Assembly: GCA_035539075.1 (NCBI GenBank)
Contig: DATLJB010000018.1
Coordinates: forward strand, 1-44,023
Length of the DNA: 44,023 nt
Source: Dongia_B sp035539075
Lineage (GTDB): Bacteria > Pseudomonadota > Alphaproteobacteria > Dongiales > Dongiaceae
Direction: 5' to 3'
Of this stretch, positions 15,087 through 22,822 are shown one piece after another. How positions within the stretch are numbered: position 1 is the stretch's first letter; every line of letters begins with the position of its first letter. Position numbers and translations under genes: made by a program. The notes beneath the pieces were generated by a model that ran no database searches, was not told the DNA's origin, and saw nothing but the letters and a program-made list of their open reading frames with translations.

Positions 15087-16565
15087 CTACCGATCGGATG
15101 ATGCGGTTGTCGAAGAACCGGCCGCATCTGGCGGCAAAGCGGCGGCCGCCCGACCGATCGCGTCGACGGCGGCCAGGATATCGGCCGTCCTGGTGCGGTG
15201 GTTGAGCACGGCGATCCGCGCCATGGCCCGCCCGCCGATCCGCGTCGTCGAGAGAAAGACGCGGCCCTCGGCATTGACCTGCCGTGTCAGTTCCATGGTC
15301 GCACGGTCCTCGGCATCGGCCGCGCCGTGCGGCAAGCGGCAACGGAAGGCGAGGATCGAGAGGTCGGGCGCACCGAAGACGGCGATCTGCGGAATGCCGC
15401 ACAAGGCGCGATAGGCTTGCTCCGCCAGGTCGATCTTCTCATCCAGCATTGAGCGGAAGGCGGCCACGCCATGCAGGTGCAAGGGCAGCCAGAGGCGAAG
15501 CCCGCGGTTCGGGCGGGTCAGTTCCAGGCTGTGATCGGCGAAATTGACCAGCGCGTCGTCCAGGTCCTGCAGATAGGCGGCATCGTCGCCGGCATGGGCG
15601 CGATGCAGCGCGGTGCTGTCCCTGACCAGCAGGCAACCCGTCCCAAAGGGCAGAAACAATCCTTTATGGGGATCCAGCACCACGCTGTCGGCCCGTTCGA
15701 TGCCGCTCATCTTCTGCCGGCCGCGATCCGTCAGGCGGAAGAAGCCGCCATAGGCGGCGTCGACATGAAACCACAGCCGATGCGCCCGGGCGATATCGGC
15801 GAGCGTATCGAGCGGATCGATGGCGCCGGTATTGGTGGTGCCGGCATTCGCCACGATGCAGAAGGGCTGACGCCCCCGGGCGCGGTCGGCGGCGATCATC
15901 AGGCGGAGGGCGTTTGCATCCATCCGCAGCCGCTCATCGGCGGGAACCAGCCGGAGCGCGTCTTTCGGGAAGCCGGCCAGGCGCAGGGCCTTGGCAATGC
16001 AATGATGCGCCTGATCCGTCGCATAGATGGTGCCGGCGCGGAAATCATCCGGCAGGCAGGCTGTCTTCGCACAGAGCAGCGCCGACAAATTCGCGATGGA
16101 GGCACCCGAGGTCAAGATGCCGCCGGCGTCATCGGGCATCCCCATCAGCCGGGCAAGCCAGCGGATGACATCGAGTTCAAGGGCGACCAGGGCAGGGGCG
16201 CCGGCGGCGATGCCGGTGTAGCGGTTGAGGACGCCGGAGATGAGATCGGCCATCGCGGCGGTCACCAGGCCGCTGCCGGGAATGAAGGCGAGATATCCGC
16301 CGCCCGCGGTATTGAGCCCGATCTCTGCCGCCGCGCCGATGGTGGCGAGGAGCTCGCTCAGCGGGCGCCCGTGTTCCGCCGGCAAGGCTCGGTTGCGCGG
16401 GTCGGCGAGAAAGGCGTGCGCCTCGGCGGCGGAGGGATTTGACGCCGGCGCTTGGGGCAACTGATCGAGGAACGCGGCAAGAAAGGACGTCGTCTCCGCC
16501 ATCATTTCCTTGAAGACGGCGCTTGCGGCATCGAGCGGCGGCTCAGGCACTGAAGACGGCATCAC
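15087..16565 (-). CDS. PLP-dependent decarboxylase (group II, aromatic-L-amino-acid decarboxylase-like)
   Basis: This 492-residue fold-type I PLP enzyme of the Pyridoxal_deC family has the ring-stacking His pair in YATDQAHHCIAKALRLAG (about 187-188), the cofactor Asp269 in WFHVDAAYGGFF and the Schiff-base Lys301 in LDPHKGLFLPFGTG. It should decarboxylate an L-amino acid (aromatic or acidic types are possible), giving an amine and CO2 in the cytosol. The substrate cannot be fixed from sequence. The gene is apparently monocistronic; its upstream region contains three phased GTCCGAT repeats (16678-16714) that may bind a regulator. Confidence 0.9.
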   Translation of the reverse strand: MMPSSVPEPPLDAASAVFKEMMAETTSFLAAFLDQLPQAPASNPSAAEAHAFLADPRNRALPAEHGRPLSELLATIGAAAEIGLNTAGGGYLAFIPGSGLVTAAMADLISGVLNRYTGIAAGAPALVALELDVIRWLARLMGMPDDAGGILTSGASIANLSALLCAKTACLPDDFRAGTIYATDQAHHCIAKALRLAGFPKDALRLVPADERLRMDANALRLMIAADRARGRQPFCIVANAGTTNTGAIDPLDTLADIARAHRLWFHVDAAYGGFFRLTDRGRQKMSGIERADSVVLDPHKGLFLPFGTGCLLVRDSTALHRAHAGDDAAYLQDLDDALVNFADHSLELTRPNRGLRLWLPLHLHGVAAFRSMLDEKIDLAEQAYRALCGIPQIAVFGAPDLSILAFRCRLPHGAADAEDRATMELTRQVNAEGRVFLSTTRIGGRAMARIAVLNHRTRTADILAAVDAIGRAAAALPPDAAGSSTTASSDR

Positions 16566-16677
16566 AGACCCGCTTCAGGCGTTCGGGGCTAAGACGAGGC
16601 AGGTGAGGTGCCGGAAACGACCGCCGACCCGCCCTTTGAGGATCAAGTCCTGTCTGCTGTATTTCATGCCTGCATTT

Positions 16678-16714
16678 GTCCGATCCGCGATAGTCCGATT
16701 GTCTGCTGTCCGAT
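16678..16714. repeat. Three direct repeats of GTCCGAT, 15-bp period
   Basis: GTCCGAT occurs at 16678-16684, 16693-16699 and 16708-16714, exactly 15 bp apart each time. The latter two share the extension CCGATTGT. The array sits 113-149 bp upstream of the decarboxylase start and 130 bp from the end of the kinase gene. Phased short direct repeats resemble multi-site binding by an activator. I cannot assign the protein. Confidence 0.55.
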
Positions 16715-16845
16715 TGTTTGTGCCACGCGTGCAATCGAACCGATAATGCGACCAAAGGCCTTATCGCCGAACGCCGTTACGCCCGTATTTCTGAACGGGG
16801 GCGGCAAGCTACGCTTGTAACATTGGCGATGAAAAGCGCTGCCGG

Positions 16846-18255
16846 CTACGCCGATGGCCGGACCGGCAGCGTTACGGTCACGGTGAGGCCGCCGCCGGGC
16901 CGGTCGGAAAAGGCCAGCGTGCCGCGATGCTGGTGCAGGATGTCATTGACGATGGCAAGGCCGAGGCCGAAGCCGCGCCGGTCGAGGTTGCGGGCGCTGT
17001 CGCGACGGTGAAAGGCTTCCAGCACGATCTCGCGATCCGCCGCGGGGATGCCGGGTCCGCGATCCTCCACCAGCAGCACCGCCTCGTCGCCGTCGCGGCG
17101 CAAGGTGACGTCGGCCTCCGTGCCGTAGCGCAGGGCGTTGCCGATGAGATTGCCGACCGCCCTGCCGATGGCGACGGGGCGCAGCGGCAATTCCAGTGTC
17201 TCCAGGGCGCAATGGAAGCGCAGGGGCGAGCGGCCCTCCTGTCCATCGATACCCAACGCAGAGGCGCTTTCGAAGCCGGCCACCTGGCGGCGGACCAGGG
17301 CAACGAGATCGCAGGGCTGGACCGGCTCGCGGTTCTGCTCGACCTCGGCCAGCACCAGCGTATCGGAGATCAGCGCATCCATGTCCTCGATATCGCGGAT
17401 CGCCGCCGCGCGCTGGGTCCCATCGGCGATGAATTCGCTGCGCAGCCTGAGGCGGGTGAGATAGGTGCCGAGATCATGGCCGATCGAGGCCAGCATGCGG
17501 CTGCGGCCGGCGAGCAGGGCGGCAATGCGCTGCTGCATGCGCTGGATGGCGGCGGCGAGCTGGCGGGTTTCGCGGCCGGCTTTGGCCGGCAGCTGGGCGG
17601 GATCGAGCGCGCCGGGGATGGCGCCGGGCTTCTCCGCGCCCACCAGCTCCACCTGGCTCGCGAGCTGTTCGATCGGCCTCACCTGGCGACGCAGCAGCAG
17701 CAGCGTTGAGCTGCTGATCACGATCGTGATTACCAGCAGGGCAAGGCCGAGGCGAATGCCGGTGAAGCGCGAGAGATCGGCGCGCCGGGTTTCCAGCACC
17801 AGATAGCGGCCGTTCCTCAAGGTGACGACGAGGCGCAGCGGCATGGTGGTGGAGACGGCTTCGCCACTCTCGCTGTCGCGCTGCAGGCCGATGCTCTGCG
17901 TGCTGTCCGGGCGCTGGAACATCGCCTGGATCTGGCGGCCGCTGCTGGCGGTAATATAGCGCCGCAGCAGCCAGGTGATGCCGGGTGCGGGGGCGCTGCC
18001 GGAAGCGGGTGGCGGGGCATCCTGCACGGTGGCGAAGAGATTGTCGGAATTGACCGCCGTCAGCAGCGTCGGCAGCCGGTCGGCCGGCACTTCTTCGACC
18101 ATCTCGGCGATGGCGCCGACCTGGCCGGGCAACGGCAGGCGAAAACTCGGCGACTCGCCGCGATGCTGGATGATGAAGACCGCCATGGTCGCCAGCAGCA
18201 GCACGACCAGCGACACGCTCATGATGATGGTGATGCGAAGGCCGATTCCGCGCAT
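16846..18255 (-). CDS. Two-component sensor histidine kinase
   Basis: This 469-residue membrane kinase has transmembrane helices at about 7-29 and 167-188 flanking a periplasmic domain of about 135 residues with a Pro-rich loop (PPPASGSAPAPG), then a HAMP-like linker. The H-box is MLASIGHDLGTYLTRLRLRSE with phospho-acceptor His260. It deviates from the usual HDLRTPLT in having Gly for Arg and Tyr for Pro. The ATPase part has N373 (NLIGNALRYG), EDRGPGIP (about 397-404) and GFGLGLAI (about 428-435). It follows its response-regulator gene by 5 bp on the same strand, so the pair is an operon of EnvZ/OmpR type. The signal is unknown. Confidence 0.92.
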   Translation of the reverse strand: MRGIGLRITIIMSVSLVVLLLATMAVFIIQHRGESPSFRLPLPGQVGAIAEMVEEVPADRLPTLLTAVNSDNLFATVQDAPPPASGSAPAPGITWLLRRYITASSGRQIQAMFQRPDSTQSIGLQRDSESGEAVSTTMPLRLVVTLRNGRYLVLETRRADLSRFTGIRLGLALLVITIVISSSTLLLLRRQVRPIEQLASQVELVGAEKPGAIPGALDPAQLPAKAGRETRQLAAAIQRMQQRIAALLAGRSRMLASIGHDLGTYLTRLRLRSEFIADGTQRAAAIRDIEDMDALISDTLVLAEVEQNREPVQPCDLVALVRRQVAGFESASALGIDGQEGRSPLRFHCALETLELPLRPVAIGRAVGNLIGNALRYGTEADVTLRRDGDEAVLLVEDRGPGIPAADREIVLEAFHRRDSARNLDRRGFGLGLAIVNDILHQHRGTLAFSDRPGGGLTVTVTLPVRPSA

Positions 18256-18260
18256 GGCGG

Positions 18261-19049
18261 TCAGAGCCGTTCCACCGGCACGGCCAGCATGTAGCCCGCA
18301 TTGCGGATGGTCTTGATGATGGAAGGCTGCGCCGGGTCGTCCTCGATCTTGCGGCGCAGGCGGGAAAGCGCCACGTCGACCGAGCGGTCATAGGCTTCCC
18401 AGGCGCGTCCCTTGGCGAGATCGAGCAGCTGATCGCGGCTGAGCACGCGCTGTGGATGACGCACCAGCGCGACCAGGATCTCATAATCGCCGGTCGAGAG
18501 GTCGATCTCTGTCGCGCCCCGGCTGAGCCGCCGCGCGCCGAGATCGAAGCGGAAGCCGGCAAAAGCAAAGATCTCCGCCGGCGGCAGGCTGCCGGGACCG
18601 GGTGCGGCCGGCGCTGCCGCCGGTGCGGATGGCGGAAGCGCCGGCGGCGGCAAAGCGCTTGCCGGCGCGGCGCGGCGCAGGATGGCGCGGATGCGGGCCA
18701 GCAGCTCACGCGGATTGAATGGCTTCGGTAGATAATCGTCGGCGCCCATTTCGAGGCCGATGATGCGGTCGATATCGTCTTTCTTGGCGGTCAGCATGAG
18801 GATCGGCAGACTGCCGGCGACCCGCAGCCGGCGGCAGATGGAAAGCCCGTCCTCGCCCGGCAGCATGAGATCGAGAATGACGAGATCGACCGGCCGATTG
18901 TCGCGCAGCGCCTCGGCCAGGGCGAGGTCCATCTCCCTGCCGGAGCGGACATGGCGCGGGGTGAAGCCTTCGCGTTCCAGCAGGCCACTGACCAGCCCGC
19001 CGATCTCGCGGTCGTCTTCCACCAGAAGAATATGCCTGCCCAGGTCCAT
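18261..19049 (-). CDS. OmpR-family response regulator
   Basis: This 262-residue protein has an N-terminal receiver with Glu11/Asp12, phospho-acceptor Asp60 (LVILDLMLPG), Thr87 and Lys109 (LPKPFNPRELLARI). A Pro/Ala-rich linker of about 30 residues (127-158) follows, unusually long for the family, and then a C-terminal winged-helix domain (FDLGARRLSRG, LSTGDYEILVALVRHPQRVLSRDQLL, VDVALSRLRRKIEDDP, IKTIRNAGYML). It should bind DNA as a dimer when phosphorylated by the kinase encoded 5 bp downstream. The nearest divergent gene encodes an EF-hand protein, a plausible target. Confidence 0.94.
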   Translation of the reverse strand: MDLGRHILLVEDDREIGGLVSGLLEREGFTPRHVRSGREMDLALAEALRDNRPVDLVILDLMLPGEDGLSICRRLRVAGSLPILMLTAKKDDIDRIIGLEMGADDYLPKPFNPRELLARIRAILRRAAPASALPPPALPPSAPAAAPAAPGPGSLPPAEIFAFAGFRFDLGARRLSRGATEIDLSTGDYEILVALVRHPQRVLSRDQLLDLAKGRAWEAYDRSVDVALSRLRRKIEDDPAQPSIIKTIRNAGYMLAVPVERL

Positions 19050-19167
19050 TACTCTCTTCGCCGGCCGGTCGCTGCGGGCGCCTGGGCCGGTGGCGCGATC
19101 CCGGCCCCTCCTGGCGCTGCTTATCGGCCTCAGTTTTGCCCGATCCCGGAGGGCAGCTCAAGCGCCG

Positions 19168-19180
19168 TTACAAATCGTAA
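19168..19180. promoter_or_regulatory. Short dyad TTAC-N5-GTAA between response regulator and EF-hand gene
   Basis: A 4+5+4 bp dyad lies in the only AT-rich patch of the 253-bp divergent region between the response-regulator gene (start 19049) and the EF-hand gene (start 19303). It could belong to a binding site or promoter shared by both, but its arms are short and OmpR proteins generally bind direct repeats. Treat it as weak. Confidence 0.25.
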
Positions 19181-19302
19181 TATTTGGAAACCGGCGGGCA
19201 ATCAGCAGGTAGCAGAGCAATGCCATCTTGATCCCAGCCAAGCGACGGCCGGTGCCAGAACCGGAAGGGCGGCTTGGCCACCCGCAGAAACGACAGGAGA
19301 GC

Positions 19303-19626
19303 ATGATGGTGCTGGGGCGACTACTGATCATCGCCGGTTTGACGGTCATCACGGCGGTGCCGCTGATTCAGGCGGCCTATGCGCAGGACTTCCAGTCGCT
19401 GCGTGGTGCCGACAGCGACGGTGACGGTGCAATTTCCATCGCCGAGGCGACCAAGATGCTGGACCAGGAATATCAGTCGCTGGATGCCAATCACGACGGC
19501 ACAGTCAGCCAGGACGAATTCGTCAATGCCCACCTGGCGAAGCTCGCGAAGCTCGACACCAATGGCGACGGAGAGATTACGCGCGAGGAGATACGGGCGC
19601 GTTTGCGCAGCTTCCGCCAGCAATAG
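19303..19626 (+). CDS. Exported EF-hand calcium-binding protein (three loops)
   Basis: This 107-residue protein has a signal peptide (residues 1-27, cleavage-like AAYAQ) and three canonical 12-residue EF-hand loops: residues 37-48 (DSDGDGAISIAE), 61-72 (DANHDGTVSQDE) and 85-96 (DTNGDGEITREE). Each has acids at positions 1, 3 or 5, Gly at 6 and Glu at 12, so calcium binding is likely in the periplasm or outside. The role could be calcium buffering, sensing or stabilising a partner. ACAGGAGAGC gives a good SD for ATG 19303. It is divergent from an OmpR/EnvZ-type pair and precedes the GPNG-repeat protein by 86 bp. Confidence 0.9.
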   Translation: MMVLGRLLIIAGLTVITAVPLIQAAYAQDFQSLRGADSDGDGAISIAEATKMLDQEYQSLDANHDGTVSQDEFVNAHLAKLAKLDTNGDGEITREEIRARLRSFRQQ

Positions 19627-19712
19627 CGGCGCCCGACGGGTATTCCGCGCGGGCGGCGCACCGGCTGGTCGCGGCGCAAGGCGATCGGAGCCAACAACAA
19701 GGGGGTACGGAT

Positions 19713-20642
19713 ATGACGAACCAGGCATTCTTGCGGCGAATGGTCTTGCCGCAGCAAACAGACATCGATGAGACGTCGAGGATTGGCGACGTGCTGCCGG
19801 TTGTTCAGGCGCCGGCACTCGGTCGGGCGGTCCAGGCACCGCCGGCCGACGCAACAATACCGGCGACCGGCAAGCGGATTGCCGCCAAGGCGGCCGTGGC
19901 GGTGAGCTTCGCGCTGTTGCTGGTGGCGGTACTGGCCGAGCAGGGCGAAGCGCGGCCGCGGCTCCTGCAGAACGGTGGCGCCGCCAGCGGCAGCAGCACC
20001 TGGACCGGCAGCAATGGCGCCACGGCGACGCGCAGCTTCCAGGCCAGTTGCCTGCCCGGTACGGGCTGCAGCAAGTCGGTGACGGGCAGCACGTCCGGCG
20101 GCAGGAGCTGGTCGAAATCCTCCGGCACGACCGCCACCGGCAATGGCGGCCTGCAGCACGATGCCAGCGGCACGGGTCCGAACGGCAGGAGCTGGAACAG
20201 CCAGAGCACGGTGCAGAAGACCGGCGATGGCGACTGGACGCGGAACGGCACCACCACCGGCGCTAACGGCAATAGCGTCACCACCAGCGTCAGCGGCAAT
20301 TGCGCGCAAGGGGCGGGCTGCAGCCGGACCGTGACGGCAACCGGCAGCAATGGCCAGAGCTGGAGCAAGACGAGTTCGACCCAGGAGAGCGGCGGGAATG
20401 CCTGGACCCATAGCAGCACGACGACCGGCCCCAACGGCACTAGCGTCACCAGCAGCGGCTCGGTGCAGACGACCGGCGACGGCGGCTGGACCCGCAACAA
20501 GACGCTCACGGGCCCCAACGGCAAGACGGTGACGACAACGGGCGGCGGCTCCTGCGCGAATGGCACTTGCAACAGCAGCGCCACGACCACCGGCCCCAAC
20601 GGCAGTTCGGTGACCCGCAGCGGCTGGGTAACGGTGCAGTAG
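19713..20642 (+). CDS. Ser/Thr/Gly-rich GPNG-repeat protein, membrane-anchored or secreted
   Basis: This is a 309-residue protein of unknown function. The N-terminal 54 residues are cytosolic-looking, followed by one hydrophobic helix (about 55-73) and an extracytoplasmic region made almost wholly of Gly, Ser, Thr and Asn. Inside it the motif TGPNG or TGxNG recurs at least six times at roughly 27-30-residue spacing. Two module types can be seen: one with Trp (DWTRN, AWTHS, GWTRN) and one with a Cys pair (CLPGTGCSK, CAQGAGCSR, CANGTCN). This suggests a beta-rich, repeat-stacked surface or matrix protein with small disulfide loops. AAGGGGG precedes the ATG. Similar low-complexity repeat proteins occur in other proteobacteria without known function. 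Confidence 0.75.
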   Translation: MTNQAFLRRMVLPQQTDIDETSRIGDVLPVVQAPALGRAVQAPPADATIPATGKRIAAKAAVAVSFALLLVAVLAEQGEARPRLLQNGGAASGSSTWTGSNGATATRSFQASCLPGTGCSKSVTGSTSGGRSWSKSSGTTATGNGGLQHDASGTGPNGRSWNSQSTVQKTGDGDWTRNGTTTGANGNSVTTSVSGNCAQGAGCSRTVTATGSNGQSWSKTSSTQESGGNAWTHSSTTTGPNGTSVTSSGSVQTTGDGGWTRNKTLTGPNGKTVTTTGGGSCANGTCNSSATTTGPNGSSVTRSGWVTVQ

Positions 20643-20694
20643 GGCGCGCTTCACCCGGCCCGGCCGGTTGTTCCCCAGCTACTGCCGGATGGCT

Positions 20695-20745
20695 CAGCCG
20701 ATCCCGATGGTCAGCCGATCCCGGTGGCCAGCCGATCCCGATGGA
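20695..20745 (+). repeat. Three tandem 17-bp repeats
   Basis: The unit CAGCCGATCCCGATGGT is repeated three times head to tail (20695-20711, 20712-20728, 20729-20745) with one or two changes. It sits in the short gap before the hydroxylase gene and runs into that gene's GGAAGGA ribosome-binding site. It looks like slippage-type expansion; copy number could vary between strains. Confidence 0.7.
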
Positions 20746-20755
20746 AGGACAGATG

Positions 20756-21619
20756 ATGGATCTATCTGCACTCGACTTCACGCATCATCGCGGCCGGCTG
20801 GTGATCACGCTGGCGCTGGTGGCGCTGGAATTTTGCTGGCTCTGGTTCGTAACGGCGCGCGATTTGCGCCGCGGCCGGCAATTGCGCCGCGCGCCATACG
20901 ATCTCAAGGAAAGCTTCGCTACGCTCGGCGTCGTCATCGGCCAGAATCTGACGCGGCTGGCGGTCGCGCCTCTGCTGGCGCCGATCTACCTTTTTGCGGC
21001 CGGGCATCGGCAGTTCGCGATCGAAATGCGCGGCATCGTGCCCTGGCTGCTGCTGATCCTGCTGGTCGATTTCCTCTATTACTGGGCCCATCGCGCCAGC
21101 CATCGCATCGCCGCCTTCTGGGCGACGCATTCGGTGCATCATTCCTCCACCCGCTTCAATCTCAGCGCGGCCTATCGCCTGGGCTGGACGAATTTCCTCA
21201 CCGCCAACTGGCTGATGTTCCTGGTGCCGGCGCTGATCGGATTTCCGTTGCCGGCGGTGGTGCTGGCCGTCGGGCTCAACCTCAGCTATCAACTGCTCCT
21301 CCACACCACGGTCGTCAATCGTCTGGGGCCGTTGGAGTGGGTACTCAACACGCCGAATCACCACCGTGTGCACCATGCCACCAATGCGTCCTGCCTCGAC
21401 CGCAATTTCGGCGGCATTCTCATCCTCTTCGACCGGCTGTTCCGTACTTTCGCGGAGGTGCGACAGAATGAACCGCTGCAATATGGGACATTGGGCCGGC
21501 CGCGCAGTTACAATCCCATCGCCATCGCGCTCGGGGGATGGGTGGAACTGATCGCGGCGATGCGGCGTGCCGGATCTGCGTGGCGGGCAATGAAGACCTT
21601 GTTCGGCCGGCCGGTCTGA
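20756..21619 (+). CDS. Sterol desaturase / fatty acid hydroxylase family membrane protein
   Basis: This integral-membrane di-iron enzyme of about 287 residues has the three histidine boxes of the FA_hydroxylase superfamily: HRASH (112-116), HSVHH (125-129) and NHHRVHH (201-207). Several hydrophobic helices lie between them. Such enzymes hydroxylate or desaturate lipid chains, carotenoids or sterol-like molecules using oxygen; the substrate is unknown. GGAAGGA lies 6 bases before ATG 20756 (ATG 20753 is an equally in-frame alternative). Upstream it is separated from the repeat protein by 113 bp and downstream from the esterase by 66 bp, all on the plus strand. Confidence 0.9.
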   Translation: MDLSALDFTHHRGRLVITLALVALEFCWLWFVTARDLRRGRQLRRAPYDLKESFATLGVVIGQNLTRLAVAPLLAPIYLFAAGHRQFAIEMRGIVPWLLLILLVDFLYYWAHRASHRIAAFWATHSVHHSSTRFNLSAAYRLGWTNFLTANWLMFLVPALIGFPLPAVVLAVGLNLSYQLLLHTTVVNRLGPLEWVLNTPNHHRVHHATNASCLDRNFGGILILFDRLFRTFAEVRQNEPLQYGTLGRPRSYNPIAIALGGWVELIAAMRRAGSAWRAMKTLFGRPV

Positions 21620-21685
21620 TCGGCCGGCAGGCGTAATGCAAGACATGACCTGGGCAAGACGTGACCTGGAATTCAGAGGAGATCG

Positions 21686-22783
21686 ATGCGTAGCTTGTTT
21701 CGAGACCTGGCCGCGGGATTGCTCGTCGCGGCGGTGATCGGCGTCGCCGCCGCGGCGGCGCAGGAAGCCGGCACGTCGGATTTGCGCGCCTTGGTGCAGG
21801 CTTGCCGCGCCGATTACCGGCGCTTCTGCGCCGGCATGGAGCCCGGCAACGGCGCCATCCTGACCTGCCTGCGCCAGCATGCGGACGACCTGTCGCAAGG
21901 TTGCAAAGATGTAGTCGGGCGCCAGCAGTCGCGGGTGCCGGCTGGGCAGTCAGGCAGCAACAACAGCCCGGCATCGACCCAGACCGCCGCCAGCGAGAAG
22001 CTGCCGCCCGGCACGGAGGTCCTGCGCGATGTCGCCTATGGCGGCGATTCCCGGCAGCGGATCGATGTCTACCGTCCGGCCGATGCCGCCGGCGCGGCGT
22101 CGCCTCTGCCGATCCTGGTCATGGTGCATGGCGGCGCCTGGGCGTTCGGCGACAAGGCCTCGCCCGGCGTGGTCAGCGCCAAGGCCAATTACTGGCTCGG
22201 CAGAAACTATATCTTCGTCTCGGTCAACAACCGCCTGGTGCCGGCCGCCGACCCGGCGCAGCAGGCGGCGGATGTGGCCGCCGCCATCGCCAAGGTCCAG
22301 GCCGAGGCGGCCGCCTGGCATGGCGATGCGGCGCGCATCGTGCTGATGGGGCATTCCGCCGGCGCCCATCTGGTTGCGCTGCTGGCCGCCGATCCGAAGA
22401 TCGCGATGGCCGCCGGCGCCAAGCCCTGGCTGGGGACCGTCGCGCTCGACAGCGCCGCCTATGACGTGCCGGCAATCATGGCAAAGCGGCATGCGAAATT
22501 CTATGACGCGGCCTTCGGCAAGGATCCCGCGTTCTGGCGCCAGGTCTCGCCGATCGATCAGCTGGCGCAAAAGCCGATGCCGCTGCTGCTGGTCTGTTCC
22601 ACCCGGCGCCTGGCTTCCTGCGGGCCGGCCAAGGCTTTCGCCGCCAAGGCCGTATCGCTGGGCGGGCAGGCAAGCGTTCTGCCGGAGGACCTCTCGCATC
22701 AGCAGATCAACGTCACCCTGGGAGAGCCGGGCGCCTATACCGACAAGGTCGAAGCCTTCATGCAGAAGCTGGGCCTGCCCTGA
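21686..22783 (+). CDS. Exported alpha/beta-hydrolase with N-terminal Cys-rich module
   Basis: This 365-residue protein begins with a signal peptide (1-25). A Cys-rich segment follows, with Cys at 40, 48, 61 and 73 in the pattern CRADYRRFC and LTCLRQHADDLSQGC, as in the cysteine-rich repeat of Golgi-protein-1-like domains. Next come a Ser/Gln/Asn linker and an esterase/lipase domain of BD-FAE/alpha-beta-hydrolase-3 type with oxyanion-hole HGGAW (148-152) and nucleophile Ser224 in GHSAGAH. The catalytic His is probably in LSHQQIN; the acid is not obvious. It likely cleaves ester bonds outside the cytoplasm. The same Cys-rich module usually occurs as a small stand-alone secreted protein, so this fusion is notable. 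Confidence 0.88.
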   Translation: MRSLFRDLAAGLLVAAVIGVAAAAAQEAGTSDLRALVQACRADYRRFCAGMEPGNGAILTCLRQHADDLSQGCKDVVGRQQSRVPAGQSGSNNSPASTQTAASEKLPPGTEVLRDVAYGGDSRQRIDVYRPADAAGAASPLPILVMVHGGAWAFGDKASPGVVSAKANYWLGRNYIFVSVNNRLVPAADPAQQAADVAAAIAKVQAEAAAWHGDAARIVLMGHSAGAHLVALLAADPKIAMAAGAKPWLGTVALDSAAYDVPAIMAKRHAKFYDAAFGKDPAFWRQVSPIDQLAQKPMPLLLVCSTRRLASCGPAKAFAAKAVSLGGQASVLPEDLSHQQINVTLGEPGAYTDKVEAFMQKLGLP

Positions 22784-22803
22784 TTCGGTTTGCCCGGAAT
22801 CAG
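22780..22803. terminator. Hairpin between convergent genes
   Basis: CTGATTC (22780-22786) and GAATCAG (22797-22803) form a 7-bp stem with a 10-base loop that includes the stop codon of the esterase. The next gene ends 20 bp beyond on the opposite strand, so it could end transcription from both sides. There is no T-run, so intrinsic termination is uncertain. Confidence 0.35.
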
Positions 22804-22822
22804 CAACGCTGTGCCGGCGCCC

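Noticed and set aside
19168..19180. Binding site for the adjacent OmpR-type regulator
   Set aside because: Kept only as a weak feature: the arms are 4 bp and OmpR proteins usually bind tandem direct repeats, which I do not see here.
20762..21898. Minus-strand open frame opposite the hydroxylase and esterase
   Set aside because: The histidine boxes and the signal peptide support the plus-strand genes; the antisense frame is compositionally biased and featureless.
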